From contig CAIJYD010000095.1 of NCBI GenBank assembly GCA_903824785.1, positions 1 through 36,627 on the forward strand: a stretch of DNA of 36,627 nucleotides, written 5' to 3'. The translations under genes and the position numbers were made by a program. Positions 17,208 through 26,034 of this stretch are shown here, one piece after another. Numbering within the stretch: position 1 is the first letter of the stretch; each line of letters starts with the position of its first letter. Source of the DNA: an uncultured Bacteroidota bacterium. Lineage in GTDB: Bacteria > Bacteroidota > Bacteroidia > Bacteroidales > VadinHA17. Under the pieces are notes generated by a model. That model did not search any database. It worked only from the letters and a program-made list of their open reading frames with translations, and was not told where the DNA came from.

Positions 17208-18620
17208 ATGACAAAGAGACGCGATTTTATTAAAAAGAGTGTGTTGGGTTCTGCCGGTATAGCTATCGGCGGTATGGGTTTCAGCTCCAGGTCGTATGCT
17301 TCAATAATGGGAGCAAATGACAGAATTGGTGTTGCCGTTATCGGAATCCGCAACCAGGGTAGTTTTCATATCGAGAACTATTGCAAGCTGAAAGATAGCC
17401 ATAATATAATGCTGAAAACTATCTGCGACACAGAGGAGCAGCTTTTTGATTCACGTTCAAAAATGGTGTTCGATAAATTCGGAGTTAAACCTCTGACAGA
17501 ATGGGATCTTCATAAGGTATTAGCCGACAAGGAGATCGATGCTGTGTCGATTGTAACACCAAATCACTGGCATGCTCTGGCAACTATCTGGGCTTGCCAG
17601 GCCGGCAAGCATGTATATGTTGAAAAACCTGCTTCATTCAATATCCTCGAAGGCAGAAGAATGGTTGAAGCTGCCCGCAAGTACAACCGGAGAGTTCAGG
17701 TCGGATTAAATAACCGCTCATCGGCCAATGTTATCGAGGCAATTAAGTTCCTCCACGACGGAGGAATAGGTGATATTTACATGGCCCGCGGACTATGCTA
17801 CAAATTCCGCGATTCGTACGGTATGGCAAAAGACAGCGAACCGCCAGCCTCATTGCATTACGACAGGTGGCTCGGCCCTGCTCCATTGAGACCATACAAC
17901 GAAAAGCGCAGTCATTACAACTGGCACTGGTACTGGGACACCGGCAACGGGGATACCGGAAACACCGGCCCTCACCAGCTCGATATTGCCCGCTGGGGTC
18001 TTAACAAAAACGAACACCCTGTTTCCGTATTTTCTTCCGGAGGCCTCTATGGCTTCAATAAAAACGAAAGCACCCCGGAGAAGAAAACTCCCGGAGTAAT
18101 GGCATACGGCGATGTAGAGACTTATGGGATGGATAAGACTTCACAGCAAACGCCTAATATTCAGTCGAGCCTTTTTAAATACAAAGATGGTACCATGCTC
18201 GAGTTTGAAACCAGGGGCCGTTTTACCAATCACGAGGGTTCCAAGGGAAATGAAGTCGGTAACCTCTTTTATGGCAGCGAAGGATATCTCGAAATATACG
18301 GAGATACATGGAAAGCTTTCCGCAAGCGGGAAAAAGAGCCTTTTGCCGGATCAAAACCGGGTGAAATGATTGAGACTGATAACCATTATACAAATTTTCT
18401 CGATGCCATACGCTCCGGAAAAGACAATATGCTGCGTTGTGATGTAAATGAAGGGGTATTATCTTCCGATCTTCCTCATCTGGCAAATATATCATACCTC
18501 CTGAAACGCGAACTTGAGTTCAATGGCGCTACAGAGAAGTTTGTAAATGATCCTGAAGCTGATGCAATGGTTACAAGAAAAGAGTACAGAAAACCTTACA
18601 TAGTTCCTGATATAGTTTAG
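17208..18620 (+). CDS. Tat-exported Gfo/Idh/MocA-family oxidoreductase
   Basis: The 470-residue protein begins with a twin-arginine signal, KRRDFIKK at 3-10, followed by a hydrophobic core and a cut site near SYA (29-31). Tat export of a folded protein fits an enzyme that carries tightly bound NAD(P). The Rossmann domain starts RIGVAVIGIRNQG (39-51), with SIVTPNHWHALA at 114-125 and the family motif EKP at 139-141. The C-terminal dimerisation/catalytic domain has HWYWDTGNGDTGNTGPHQLDIARWG around 243-264. Family members oxidise sugars, inositols or sugar acids; a few (GH109-type) cleave glycosides by an NAD-dependent oxidation-elimination route and also have Tat signals. I cannot tell which applies. 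It is 24 bases after the DUF6807 gene. Confidence 0.88.
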   Translation: MTKRRDFIKKSVLGSAGIAIGGMGFSSRSYASIMGANDRIGVAVIGIRNQGSFHIENYCKLKDSHNIMLKTICDTEEQLFDSRSKMVFDKFGVKPLTEWDLHKVLADKEIDAVSIVTPNHWHALATIWACQAGKHVYVEKPASFNILEGRRMVEAARKYNRRVQVGLNNRSSANVIEAIKFLHDGGIGDIYMARGLCYKFRDSYGMAKDSEPPASLHYDRWLGPAPLRPYNEKRSHYNWHWYWDTGNGDTGNTGPHQLDIARWGLNKNEHPVSVFSSGGLYGFNKNESTPEKKTPGVMAYGDVETYGMDKTSQQTPNIQSSLFKYKDGTMLEFETRGRFTNHEGSKGNEVGNLFYGSEGYLEIYGDTWKAFRKREKEPFAGSKPGEMIETDNHYTNFLDAIRSGKDNMLRCDVNEGVLSSDLPHLANISYLLKRELEFNGATEKFVNDPEADAMVTRKEYRKPYIVPDIV

Positions 18621-18674
18621 TCCTCACTGAAATATGGCCATAATAATTAATTTTTCTAAATACTACAACCACTT

Positions 18675-19997
18675 ATGCCGGCAGATCAGGTAAATACAAC
18701 AGGAATTACCGGCAAAACCGGGCACTACCGCTACAGGATCCTTGCCCTCGTGTTCATGGCTACTACGATCAACTATTTCGATCGCAGTATAGTCGGGGTA
18801 ATGGCTCCGACATTACAGACCCTTTTCAACTGGACCAACAAGGATTATGCAGCAATTATGGTCAGTTTTAAGATTGCTTATGGGATTGGTCTGCTGTTTA
18901 TGGGCGGTATTATTGACCGGCTTGGGGCAAAAACAGGTTATACTGTTTCGATTGCCATCTGGAGCCTCTTCGGCATGCTCCATGCTCTTATCAGGCCTGC
19001 CTTCAGCCTCATTGGATTTATTACAGCACGGTTCGGACTTGGAATTGGTGAGGCGGGTAACTTTCCTGCTGCCATTAAAACTGTAGCCGAATGGTTTCCG
19101 AAAAAAGACAGGGCTTTTGCAACCGGCATTTTTGATGCATCAACAAGCGTCGGGGCAATCCTGGCGCCATTCATTGTCGGAGCTATTGTCTCAGTAAACG
19201 GTGACCGCTGGCAAATACCATTTCTGTTTACAGGTGTGCTCAGCTCACTGTGGGTGTTTTTATGGCTCAGGACTTATCAAAGCCCTGAAATCCATCCGAA
19301 ATTATCGAAAGAAGAGTTAGCCTATATCAACAGTGATTCTGCTGAAGAATCTGTAGAAAAAATCCCATGGCTCAAACTATTGCCTAAGAGAGAGACATGG
19401 GCATTCTCTTTAACTACAGTAACTGATGGCGTCTGGTGGTTTTATCTCTTCTGGGGAGCTAAATTTCTTGGAGAACAGTTTGGGGTTGACATTAAGAACA
19501 TCGGAGTTCCCTTCCTGATTATATTTATCATGGCCGATGCCGGAAGCCTCTTCGGCGGTTATGTTTCAGGAGCACTGATAAAAAAAGGATGGTCAATAAA
19601 CAAGGCAAGGAAAATAACCATGCTCGTTTGCGCAATTATTATTTTACCTGTAAGCTTCGTTCCTGTCATTGAAAGCAAATGGTTAGCTGTCTTTCTGATC
19701 GGAATCGGAGCAGCCGGTCATCAGTCCTGGTCAATTAACGGATATACCCTTGTCTCCGACGTCTTTCCGAAAAAAGCCACCGCTTCTGTCATAGGAATAG
19801 GTAAAATGGTCGGAGTAGTTGTTGCTGTAATAGCCGATATAGCCCTGGGTGCAGTACTCGATACTGCCAATAATTCAGGCTACTTCTGGGCTTTCATTAT
19901 TGCCGGATTATCCTATCTTGTCATTATTGGTTTCGTTCACCTTCTGATGCCCAACATGACACCACTGGATGATAATCTTGAACATGTTAAAGAATAA
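18675..19997 (+). CDS. MFS transporter, ACS family (hexuronate/organic anion-type)
   Basis: The 440-residue inner-membrane protein has about 12 predicted membrane helices. The segment ATTINYFDRSIVGVMAP (29-45) and GGIIDRLGAKTGYTVSIAIWS (77-97) match the first helix and loop 2-3 signature of the anion:cation symporter family (ExuT/GudP-like), which import hexuronates, glucarate or similar sugar acids with protons. GEAGNFPAAIKTVAEWFPKKDRA in the helix 4-5 region is also characteristic. It lies between two Tat-exported oxidoreductase genes and is the only transporter in the operon, so it probably imports the product made in the periplasm. Because this family takes acidic sugars, a sugar acid or keto-sugar substrate is a reasonable guess. 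Confidence 0.88.
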   Translation: MPADQVNTTGITGKTGHYRYRILALVFMATTINYFDRSIVGVMAPTLQTLFNWTNKDYAAIMVSFKIAYGIGLLFMGGIIDRLGAKTGYTVSIAIWSLFGMLHALIRPAFSLIGFITARFGLGIGEAGNFPAAIKTVAEWFPKKDRAFATGIFDASTSVGAILAPFIVGAIVSVNGDRWQIPFLFTGVLSSLWVFLWLRTYQSPEIHPKLSKEELAYINSDSAEESVEKIPWLKLLPKRETWAFSLTTVTDGVWWFYLFWGAKFLGEQFGVDIKNIGVPFLIIFIMADAGSLFGGYVSGALIKKGWSINKARKITMLVCAIIILPVSFVPVIESKWLAVFLIGIGAAGHQSWSINGYTLVSDVFPKKATASVIGIGKMVGVVVAVIADIALGAVLDTANNSGYFWAFIIAGLSYLVIIGFVHLLMPNMTPLDDNLEHVKE

Positions 19998-20016
19998 TTT
20001 ATAAATTTTTACTGTT

Positions 20017-21393
20017 ATGGCCCGAAATGAGTTATCACGCAGAAATTTTATAGGAAAAACAGCCGCCGGAATTGCAGGTGCAGCTGTTTATTCAGGCAGT
20101 ACATCAATGAGTGCAGCTTCATATAACAGAATAATCGGTTCAAACGATCGTATCAACATCGGTTTTCTAGGATGCGGGGCACGGAGCGGCGGTCATCAGA
20201 CAATGGTAAAAACCTCTGAAAAAGAGAAGAATCTGGCTGTTGTTGCTGTATGTGATATATGGAAACTTAATAAGGAAAAAGCTGCAGCAAACTGCAAAAA
20301 ACTTTTTGGCACCGATGTCAGACAGTTTAAATTTTCCGAAGAGCTGCTGGGGATGGCTGAGCTCGATGCAGTTATGATTGGCACCGGAGATTTTCAGCAC
20401 GCCAGGCTCCTGGCTGAGGTTGTCAAAGCAGGTAAGGATTGTTACTGCGAAAAACCTATGGCTACAGATGTGGAAGATGCGAAACTCGCCAGAAGCGCAG
20501 TGCTGGCATCAAAACAGGTTGTTCAATGTGGTTCTCAATGGGTGAGCGACCCGATACAGCTTAAAGTACGCGATATAATCCGGTCAGGGAAGCTCGGGGC
20601 GATTACAAAAATAGAACAGGTATGGAACGATAATGGTCCCCGCTGGCATGTTCCGAATGACCCCGATGTCGCTTCAATAAAAGAGGCTGATACAGACTGG
20701 AACAGATGGCTGCTGGGAAAACCCTATGTCCCGTTCGATCCCTGGAAATACTTTGAGTTCAGGATATTCCGCGATTATTCGGGTGGTATTACCTCACAAT
20801 GGATGAGCCATGGCGTGGGGCTTGTTCATTTTTATACCGATACTGCAATTCCTGATTCAATGGTGGCTAACGGAGGGATCTTCGGATGGCCCGATATCAG
20901 GCAGAATCCCGATACATTTCAGGCTCTCGCAACTTACGACGACAATAAATTTTTATACTCCTATACTTCGAACTATGCAAGTATGTTCGGCGATTATACC
21001 TGTATTCGCGGAAAAGAGGGAACCCTTTTTGCCCACGGAGGAGAAGGCAGCTCCAGATGGTTCTTTATCCCTGAACAGCAGAACCTTCCCGGTGGATTCG
21101 ATTTCTATGAAGGAATGAAGGAGACTGTAAAAAGCGGAAAGGCCGAAGTAGTAACAACAGAAGAGTACGGAATGAAGCTCGGACCTGTAAATGTCAGTGA
21201 CGACAGCAAGTATCATCTCGACAACTGGGTCGATTGCATGAGAAACAGAACTGTTGTGCCAAATGGAAACATCCATACCGGATTCTGGCATTCTGTTGCA
21301 AGTATTATGGCAACACGGGCTTACCGGGAGGGAAAAAAACTCTACTGGGACAGGATTAAGGAAGAGATAACAGATCATCCCGTAACAGGATAG
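20017..21393 (+). CDS. Second Tat-exported Gfo/Idh/MocA-family oxidoreductase
   Basis: The 458-residue protein has the twin-arginine motif SRRNFIGK at 7-14, a hydrophobic region rich in Ala/Gly and a likely cut site around residues 33-35. The NAD(P)-binding start is INIGFLGCGARSGGHQ (46-61), with acidic VAVCD at the end of the second strand (76-80) and CEKP at 144-147. The C-terminal half contains WNRWLLGKPYVPFDPWKYFEFR and GGITSQWMSHGVGLVHFY, with the His residues expected in the substrate site. It differs clearly from the first Tat oxidoreductase, so the pair is not a recent duplication; the two probably catalyse different steps. It begins 19 bases after the MFS gene. Confidence 0.88.
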   Translation: MARNELSRRNFIGKTAAGIAGAAVYSGSTSMSAASYNRIIGSNDRINIGFLGCGARSGGHQTMVKTSEKEKNLAVVAVCDIWKLNKEKAAANCKKLFGTDVRQFKFSEELLGMAELDAVMIGTGDFQHARLLAEVVKAGKDCYCEKPMATDVEDAKLARSAVLASKQVVQCGSQWVSDPIQLKVRDIIRSGKLGAITKIEQVWNDNGPRWHVPNDPDVASIKEADTDWNRWLLGKPYVPFDPWKYFEFRIFRDYSGGITSQWMSHGVGLVHFYTDTAIPDSMVANGGIFGWPDIRQNPDTFQALATYDDNKFLYSYTSNYASMFGDYTCIRGKEGTLFAHGGEGSSRWFFIPEQQNLPGGFDFYEGMKETVKSGKAEVVTTEEYGMKLGPVNVSDDSKYHLDNWVDCMRNRTVVPNGNIHTGFWHSVASIMATRAYREGKKLYWDRIKEEITDHPVTG

Positions 21394-21443
21394 TATAACT
21401 TATTTTGCAAAAACTCAGTATTAATCTTTTGAAACTGAAAAAC

Positions 21444-22331
21444 ATGAAATTGAAAAAATCCATTTTCCCGCTTATCATCCTTATCTCTTTATTGGGGTGC
21501 AACAGCGCCGGACCAAAACCAAACTATTCAACCCCACCATTTATCATTGATTCTCATATGCATTATGTGGCAACTGATGCCTGGGAAAAATCCTTTCTTG
21601 AAATATTCTCCCGCCATAATGCCATGGCCTGTCTGCTCATGGATATGAAGGATCTTGACCGTGGGATAGCTTTCGCCAAAGCTCATCCTGACAGGGTGAT
21701 CCCATATGCTGAGATCGACATTGAAAACCCTGCTGTCCTCCTCGATATCCAGAGGGTTTATGACATGGGGTTCAAAGGCCTGGGGGAGCTGTTTGCCACC
21801 GGCAATTATGATTACAACGATCCGAAATATGAACCTTTGTGGACACTTGCAGAAAAACTTGGAATGCCTGTTGCTCCTCATACAGGAAACTTATCAAACG
21901 GACTTATGGACCATCTCCGCCCTGCTCCGCTTGCTGACGTTGCAGCCAGACACCCGCGGTTATTCATTCATGCAGCTCATTTTGGAAATCCCTGGTATAA
22001 CGAGGCTGCTGAAGCAACCCGTCGTAACAGGAATCTCTATTTTGACCTGTGCGGCTCATCGCTGATTAAAAAAGAAGACGATCCCGGCTTCTGGGCGCAG
22101 TGGCTCTGGTGGACAGATGCCATTGGGAAACCCCATATGCCGAAGGATGCACTTCCTGCCTGGGAAAAGATTCTTTTCGCTACCGATGAAGGACCTGAGG
22201 CTCTGGAGGAGAATATCAGACGCTTCAACAAGGCGCTCGATGCCTGTAAAGTTTCAGATGAGACAAGAGCAAAATGTTACGGACTGACAATTGCAAAGAT
22301 CTATGGCATTGATCCGGTTGTACCTAAGTAG
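21444..22331 (+). CDS. Amidohydrolase-family (TIM-barrel) lipoprotein
   Basis: I chose the ATG at 21444 (295 residues) because it opens a lipoprotein signal peptide with lipobox LLGC (Cys19); an upstream ATG at 21405 adds 13 polar residues. The fold is the amidohydrolase-2 metal-dependent TIM barrel: IIDSHMHY with the HxH pair at His38 and His40, VAPHTGN with His146, LFIHAAHFG further on, and the late FATDEGPE with the metal-binding Asp. The family contains lactonases, decarboxylases and hydrolases. In a cluster of sugar dehydrogenases, a lactonase role (opening the aldonolactone made by a Gfo/Idh enzyme) is attractive but unproven. Its lipid anchor places it in the envelope with the Tat-exported enzymes. 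Confidence 0.83.
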   Translation: MKLKKSIFPLIILISLLGCNSAGPKPNYSTPPFIIDSHMHYVATDAWEKSFLEIFSRHNAMACLLMDMKDLDRGIAFAKAHPDRVIPYAEIDIENPAVLLDIQRVYDMGFKGLGELFATGNYDYNDPKYEPLWTLAEKLGMPVAPHTGNLSNGLMDHLRPAPLADVAARHPRLFIHAAHFGNPWYNEAAEATRRNRNLYFDLCGSSLIKKEDDPGFWAQWLWWTDAIGKPHMPKDALPAWEKILFATDEGPEALEENIRRFNKALDACKVSDETRAKCYGLTIAKIYGIDPVVPK

Positions 22332-22414
22332 TATTGCTGAACGCTTCTTTTAAAACGAAAAATCAACACCATTAGCCGGTTATACCATATACATCCGGCC
22401 GAAAATATTATCCT

Positions 22415-23452
22415 ATGAAAACCTGGAATTTTGGAATCATCGGGGCCGGCCTTATTGCTGATTTTCATGCAAAGGCCATTAATAGTTTAGAAAATGCAAG
22501 GCTCATCGGGATCTGCGGATCAAATACTGAAAAAGTGAGAAACCTGGCAGCAAAATACAACTGCAGGATATTTTCAGATCATACCGAAATGCTTTGTTCC
22601 GATGAAATAGATATTGTTACAATAGCCACTCCCAGCGGGGCTCATATGGATCCGGTTATTGAAGCAGCACACCACGGAAAACATGTGATATGCGAAAAAC
22701 CTCTCGAGATTTCACTGCAACGTATTGACAGAATGATTGATGCTCATTTTGCTGCTGGCACAAGGCTTGGAGGTATCTTTAATTACAGGTTTAATGAAAC
22801 ACTGAACTACCTGAAGTCAGCCATTGAAAACGAACGATTCGGAACCATAACCTGTGCTTCGGTACATGTCCCCTGGTGGAGAAATGAAAGTTATTACACC
22901 GGCAACTGGCACGGAACAGCCATACTCGATGGCGGCGGAGCATTAATGAATCAGGCAATACATATGATTGATATACTTCAATACCTGATGGGCCCTGTTG
23001 AATCTCTTCAGGCGTACACGGCAACACTTGCACACAAGATAGAGGTTGAGGATACCGGCGTGGCCATCCTGAGGTTCAGCAATAATGCCCTGGGAATGAT
23101 TTATGGCACCACAGCATCTTTTCCCGGCCAGTTTCGTCGTTTGGAGATTACAGGTACAAAAGGAACGGTGGTACAGGTTGAAAACAGTTTTAAAGTATGG
23201 CAGTTTGCCGATCAAACTGAAGCAGATACAGAGATCTTCAACAGATTTAATCAGATTGAGGGTGGTGGGGGCGTTTCAGATCCGGGTGCAATCCCATTCG
23301 AACCGCATGCAAGGAACATTGCAGCATTTATTGATTCTGTTGAAGAAGAAAGGCCTTTCGAAATAGATGGTCATGAAGCCCGTAAGGCTGTGGAGATCAT
23401 TACTGCTATTTACTCCTCCTCACGGGATATGAAACCTTTCTATTTCAGATAA
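22415..23452 (+). CDS. Cytoplasmic Gfo/Idh/MocA-family oxidoreductase
   Basis: The 345-residue protein has no signal peptide; the Rossmann motif FGIIGAGLIADFHA starts at residue 6. IVTIATPSGAHMDPVIEA (67-84) and ICEKPLEI (92-99) are typical of the family. DGGGALMNQAIHMIDILQYLMGP carries the catalytic-region His (HMID) of inositol and glucose-fructose type dehydrogenases. This is the classical cytosolic form, about 110 residues shorter than the two exported paralogues. The expected activity is NAD(P)-dependent oxidation or reduction of a hydroxyl on the imported compound. It follows the amidohydrolase gene after 83 bases with no clear promoter in the gap. Confidence 0.88.
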   Translation: MKTWNFGIIGAGLIADFHAKAINSLENARLIGICGSNTEKVRNLAAKYNCRIFSDHTEMLCSDEIDIVTIATPSGAHMDPVIEAAHHGKHVICEKPLEISLQRIDRMIDAHFAAGTRLGGIFNYRFNETLNYLKSAIENERFGTITCASVHVPWWRNESYYTGNWHGTAILDGGGALMNQAIHMIDILQYLMGPVESLQAYTATLAHKIEVEDTGVAILRFSNNALGMIYGTTASFPGQFRRLEITGTKGTVVQVENSFKVWQFADQTEADTEIFNRFNQIEGGGGVSDPGAIPFEPHARNIAAFIDSVEEERPFEIDGHEARKAVEIITAIYSSSRDMKPFYFR

Positions 23453-23537
23453 GTAAATTTAGATTTTAACTCCGGAAATCTTTAGCTTTCCCTTGTTTTG
23501 GCTGACAAACAGCCGGAAAAAATGAAATAAACCAACT

Positions 23538-25751
23538 ATGAAAAGCAGCAAAATTTCAACCCGAAGGAATCGATTACTTTTAATACCTTATTCCTTTCTT
23601 CTCCTCTTTTTGTTTATTGTAATACCTGCCTGCAAATCAGGAAATAAAAGCAGTATAACTCTCAGTTGCAGAGAAGATAATGACCTTTTCAAGGTGTTGG
23701 AACAAAACAAGATCCATTGTGTAAGATACAACACTCCGGCAGAGGCGGTTGAAAATGCTGAACCAGGGTCAGGCGTTATGATACTCGCTGATGATTACCC
23801 CGTAAAGACTACCCCTGCTGATCTTTCTCTTTTTGAAAAGGCTCTCAATAAAAAGCTCAGGCTCTTTGTCGAATATCCCTCTTTTCTGCCGGGTATGGCG
23901 ACAGGTGAACCTCGCCGTGCTACACTTGAAAGGATTGTTGTATCGACCGACAGGATTAAGGACCTTACACTGATGCAGATCCTGGCACTTCACGACTGTA
24001 ACTACATTCCCGTTTCGGCAGAAAACCCGCTTCTCGCTATATCTAAGGTAGCAGGTTTCGACCATGCAGTATATGGGCTTGATAATAAAGCAGGTACAGG
24101 AGCAGTGTTATTCGAAATACCCGAATATGGTCTATTGGTGTCAACAACTAAACTAAGCCATTTTGTAACAGCCCGCTACGCCCCGAAAGAGGCGATGCAG
24201 GCATTATGGGTATTCATCCTGCAAAATATTGGAGGAGGAACGGTTAATCTGCCGGTTCCGGACTGGACTCCCGAAGTTCGTCCAACTTATACCCGCGAGG
24301 AAAAACTTCCTGTCAACGCTGCAAGGCTTGCTGTTCAGCGAGGTGTCGACTGGCACACCGGAGCAGGAATGCTTCTTAATGAGCAGGGGTGGGAAGAATA
24401 TAAACAGTTGTGGAAACTGAATGATTCAAATATGCTAACTACTGTTCCGTCTGTGAATAACGCAGCTCCAAGGCCCAAAGCTCTTTCCGGTGACGGAAGC
24501 TTTGGAGTACTGGAAGGAATAGCATCAGAGGTTCACCTTGATGGCAGTCAGCCAACACGCTGGTGGCTCCGTAGCGATAGTAACGGCGAAAGCTCACTTG
24601 CTTTTGCTCTGAGGGGCGAAATGGATGGCGACTCCTTAAGCAGTCTGGTTGCCGGCAACCTGCTCGACTGGCTCTATTTCCGCTCCGGGCTTTTTCAAAA
24701 AGACTCAACTAAAGCCAATTACGGTCTTCTTTTCTGGGCACCCGGAAATGCGCAGGGTCTATATCACGATAACGATATCAAAGCTATTCTCGGTTGTATA
24801 GGGACCTCAGCAATATTAAAGACAGACCGGTGGGATGAGGCACTTGTTAAGAATATCCTGGGAAACTTCAGAACTACCGGAGTAAACGGATTCCGGGGTC
24901 ACAGACTTGAAAACCCCGATCTCCTTAGCAAAGGATGGAGGAGTTACTGGTCAGGAAATACAACTCTTTTTCAGCCTCATTACGAAGCCTGGGTATGGTC
25001 ATCGTATCTCTGGCTTTACGACAAGACCGGGTGGAAGCCTCTCCTGGAAAGAACCCGGAAATCAATAACGATGATGATGAAAGCTTATCCTGAAGGATGG
25101 AGATGGACAAACGGAATTCAGCAGGAACGCGGACGGATGCTTCTTCCTCTGGCCTGGCTGATAAGGGTTGACGATCGTCCTGAATACAGGGACTGGTTAA
25201 AACGTATTGCTGACGATATTGAAAAATGTCAGGATCAGTCGGGGGCAATCCGCGAAGAGCTGGGAGCTTCAGATCGCGGAGATTATCGTCCTCCTCTTTC
25301 AAATGAGGCATACGGAACAAATGAGGCTCCTCTGATACACCAGAACGGAGACAGCGTTGCCGATCTTTTATATACCTGTAACTTTACCTTTCTGGGTCTT
25401 CATGAAGCCTACGCAGCAACCGGTGACGAACAGTATAAAAGAATGGCTGACAAACTTGCCGGTTTTCTGATAAGGATTCAGATCAGAAGTGAAAATCACA
25501 GCGAACTGGATGGTGGCTGGTTTCGTGCATTTGATTACCGGCAGTGGGAATACTGGGGTTCAAATGCCGATGCGGGATGGGGTGCCTGGTCGGTTGAGAC
25601 AGGGTGGACACAAGCCTGGATCCCTTCTGTTCTGGCAATGCGTGAAATGAATAAAAACCTTTGGGATATAACTAAAAACAGTAAAGCCGGAACACACTTT
25701 GATAAGATCCGCAGACAAATGATACCCGATAAAGATCTGATAAGTTTTTAA
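23538..25751 (+). CDS. Large lipoprotein of unknown function, possibly alpha/alpha-barrel carbohydrate-active
   Basis: The 737-residue protein has a long hydrophobic N-terminus ending in lipobox IPAC (Cys32). Residues 40-250 look like an alpha/beta domain with GVMILADDYPV and RLFVEYPSF, resembling ThuA/glutamine-amidotransferase-like folds found in some sugar-active proteins. Residues 265-720 are rich in Trp and in helical segments such as HYEAWVWSSYLWLYDKTG, RMLLPLAWLIRVDD and WVSVETGW-like repeats, suggesting an (alpha/alpha)6 toroid as in many glycosidases and lyases. I do not recognise a CAZy family or assign catalytic residues. A 5-bp hairpin (GGCTG 23500-23504 / CAGCC 23510-23514) lies in the 85-base gap before it. 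As the last gene of the operon it may generate the substrate for the oxidoreductases. Confidence 0.7.
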   Translation: MKSSKISTRRNRLLLIPYSFLLLFLFIVIPACKSGNKSSITLSCREDNDLFKVLEQNKIHCVRYNTPAEAVENAEPGSGVMILADDYPVKTTPADLSLFEKALNKKLRLFVEYPSFLPGMATGEPRRATLERIVVSTDRIKDLTLMQILALHDCNYIPVSAENPLLAISKVAGFDHAVYGLDNKAGTGAVLFEIPEYGLLVSTTKLSHFVTARYAPKEAMQALWVFILQNIGGGTVNLPVPDWTPEVRPTYTREEKLPVNAARLAVQRGVDWHTGAGMLLNEQGWEEYKQLWKLNDSNMLTTVPSVNNAAPRPKALSGDGSFGVLEGIASEVHLDGSQPTRWWLRSDSNGESSLAFALRGEMDGDSLSSLVAGNLLDWLYFRSGLFQKDSTKANYGLLFWAPGNAQGLYHDNDIKAILGCIGTSAILKTDRWDEALVKNILGNFRTTGVNGFRGHRLENPDLLSKGWRSYWSGNTTLFQPHYEAWVWSSYLWLYDKTGWKPLLERTRKSITMMMKAYPEGWRWTNGIQQERGRMLLPLAWLIRVDDRPEYRDWLKRIADDIEKCQDQSGAIREELGASDRGDYRPPLSNEAYGTNEAPLIHQNGDSVADLLYTCNFTFLGLHEAYAATGDEQYKRMADKLAGFLIRIQIRSENHSELDGGWFRAFDYRQWEYWGSNADAGWGAWSVETGWTQAWIPSVLAMREMNKNLWDITKNSKAGTHFDKIRRQMIPDKDLISF

Positions 25752-25758
25752 TGTTGCT

Positions 25759-26034
25759 TTACAGACTTTCCACTCTCGACTTAAGTCCCTTTGCATTAAG
25801 CGATTTGCTCATAGCCGTCAGCACCTCAATCATACCGGTTTTAATATCGCATTTACCCTTGAAATGAACAATGAAAGCGCATTGTTCTGCCTGAAACGGA
25901 TCGTGACCGCAAACTTCAACCAGAGATTTTATTACATGATCGAATGTATTGATATTGTCATTATAAAGAATCAGCGAGTTTGATTCACTTCCGCTTTTCA
26001 GCTTATCTTCTTTATTTAATATCTTCTCCTTCAT
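25759..26034 (-). CDS. clpS: ClpS, adaptor for the Clp protease
   Basis: ClpS delivers proteins with destabilising N-terminal residues (N-degrons) to the ClpA/ClpC-ClpP protease. The 91-residue protein shows LILYNDNINTFDHVIKSL (21-38), equivalent to the LxNDDxxTxxxV motif of the N-degron pocket, then CGHDPFQAEQCAFIVHFKGKC (42-62), matching the AxxxM..VH..G region. The length is normal. Its start codon overlaps the stop of the upstream TPR/SPOR gene (ATGA-type overlap at 26031-26034), so translation is probably coupled. It converges on the 737-residue lipoprotein gene with only seven bases between the stops. Confidence 0.92.
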   Translation of the reverse strand: MKEKILNKEDKLKSGSESNSLILYNDNINTFDHVIKSLVEVCGHDPFQAEQCAFIVHFKGKCDIKTGMIEVLTAMSKSLNAKGLKSRVESL

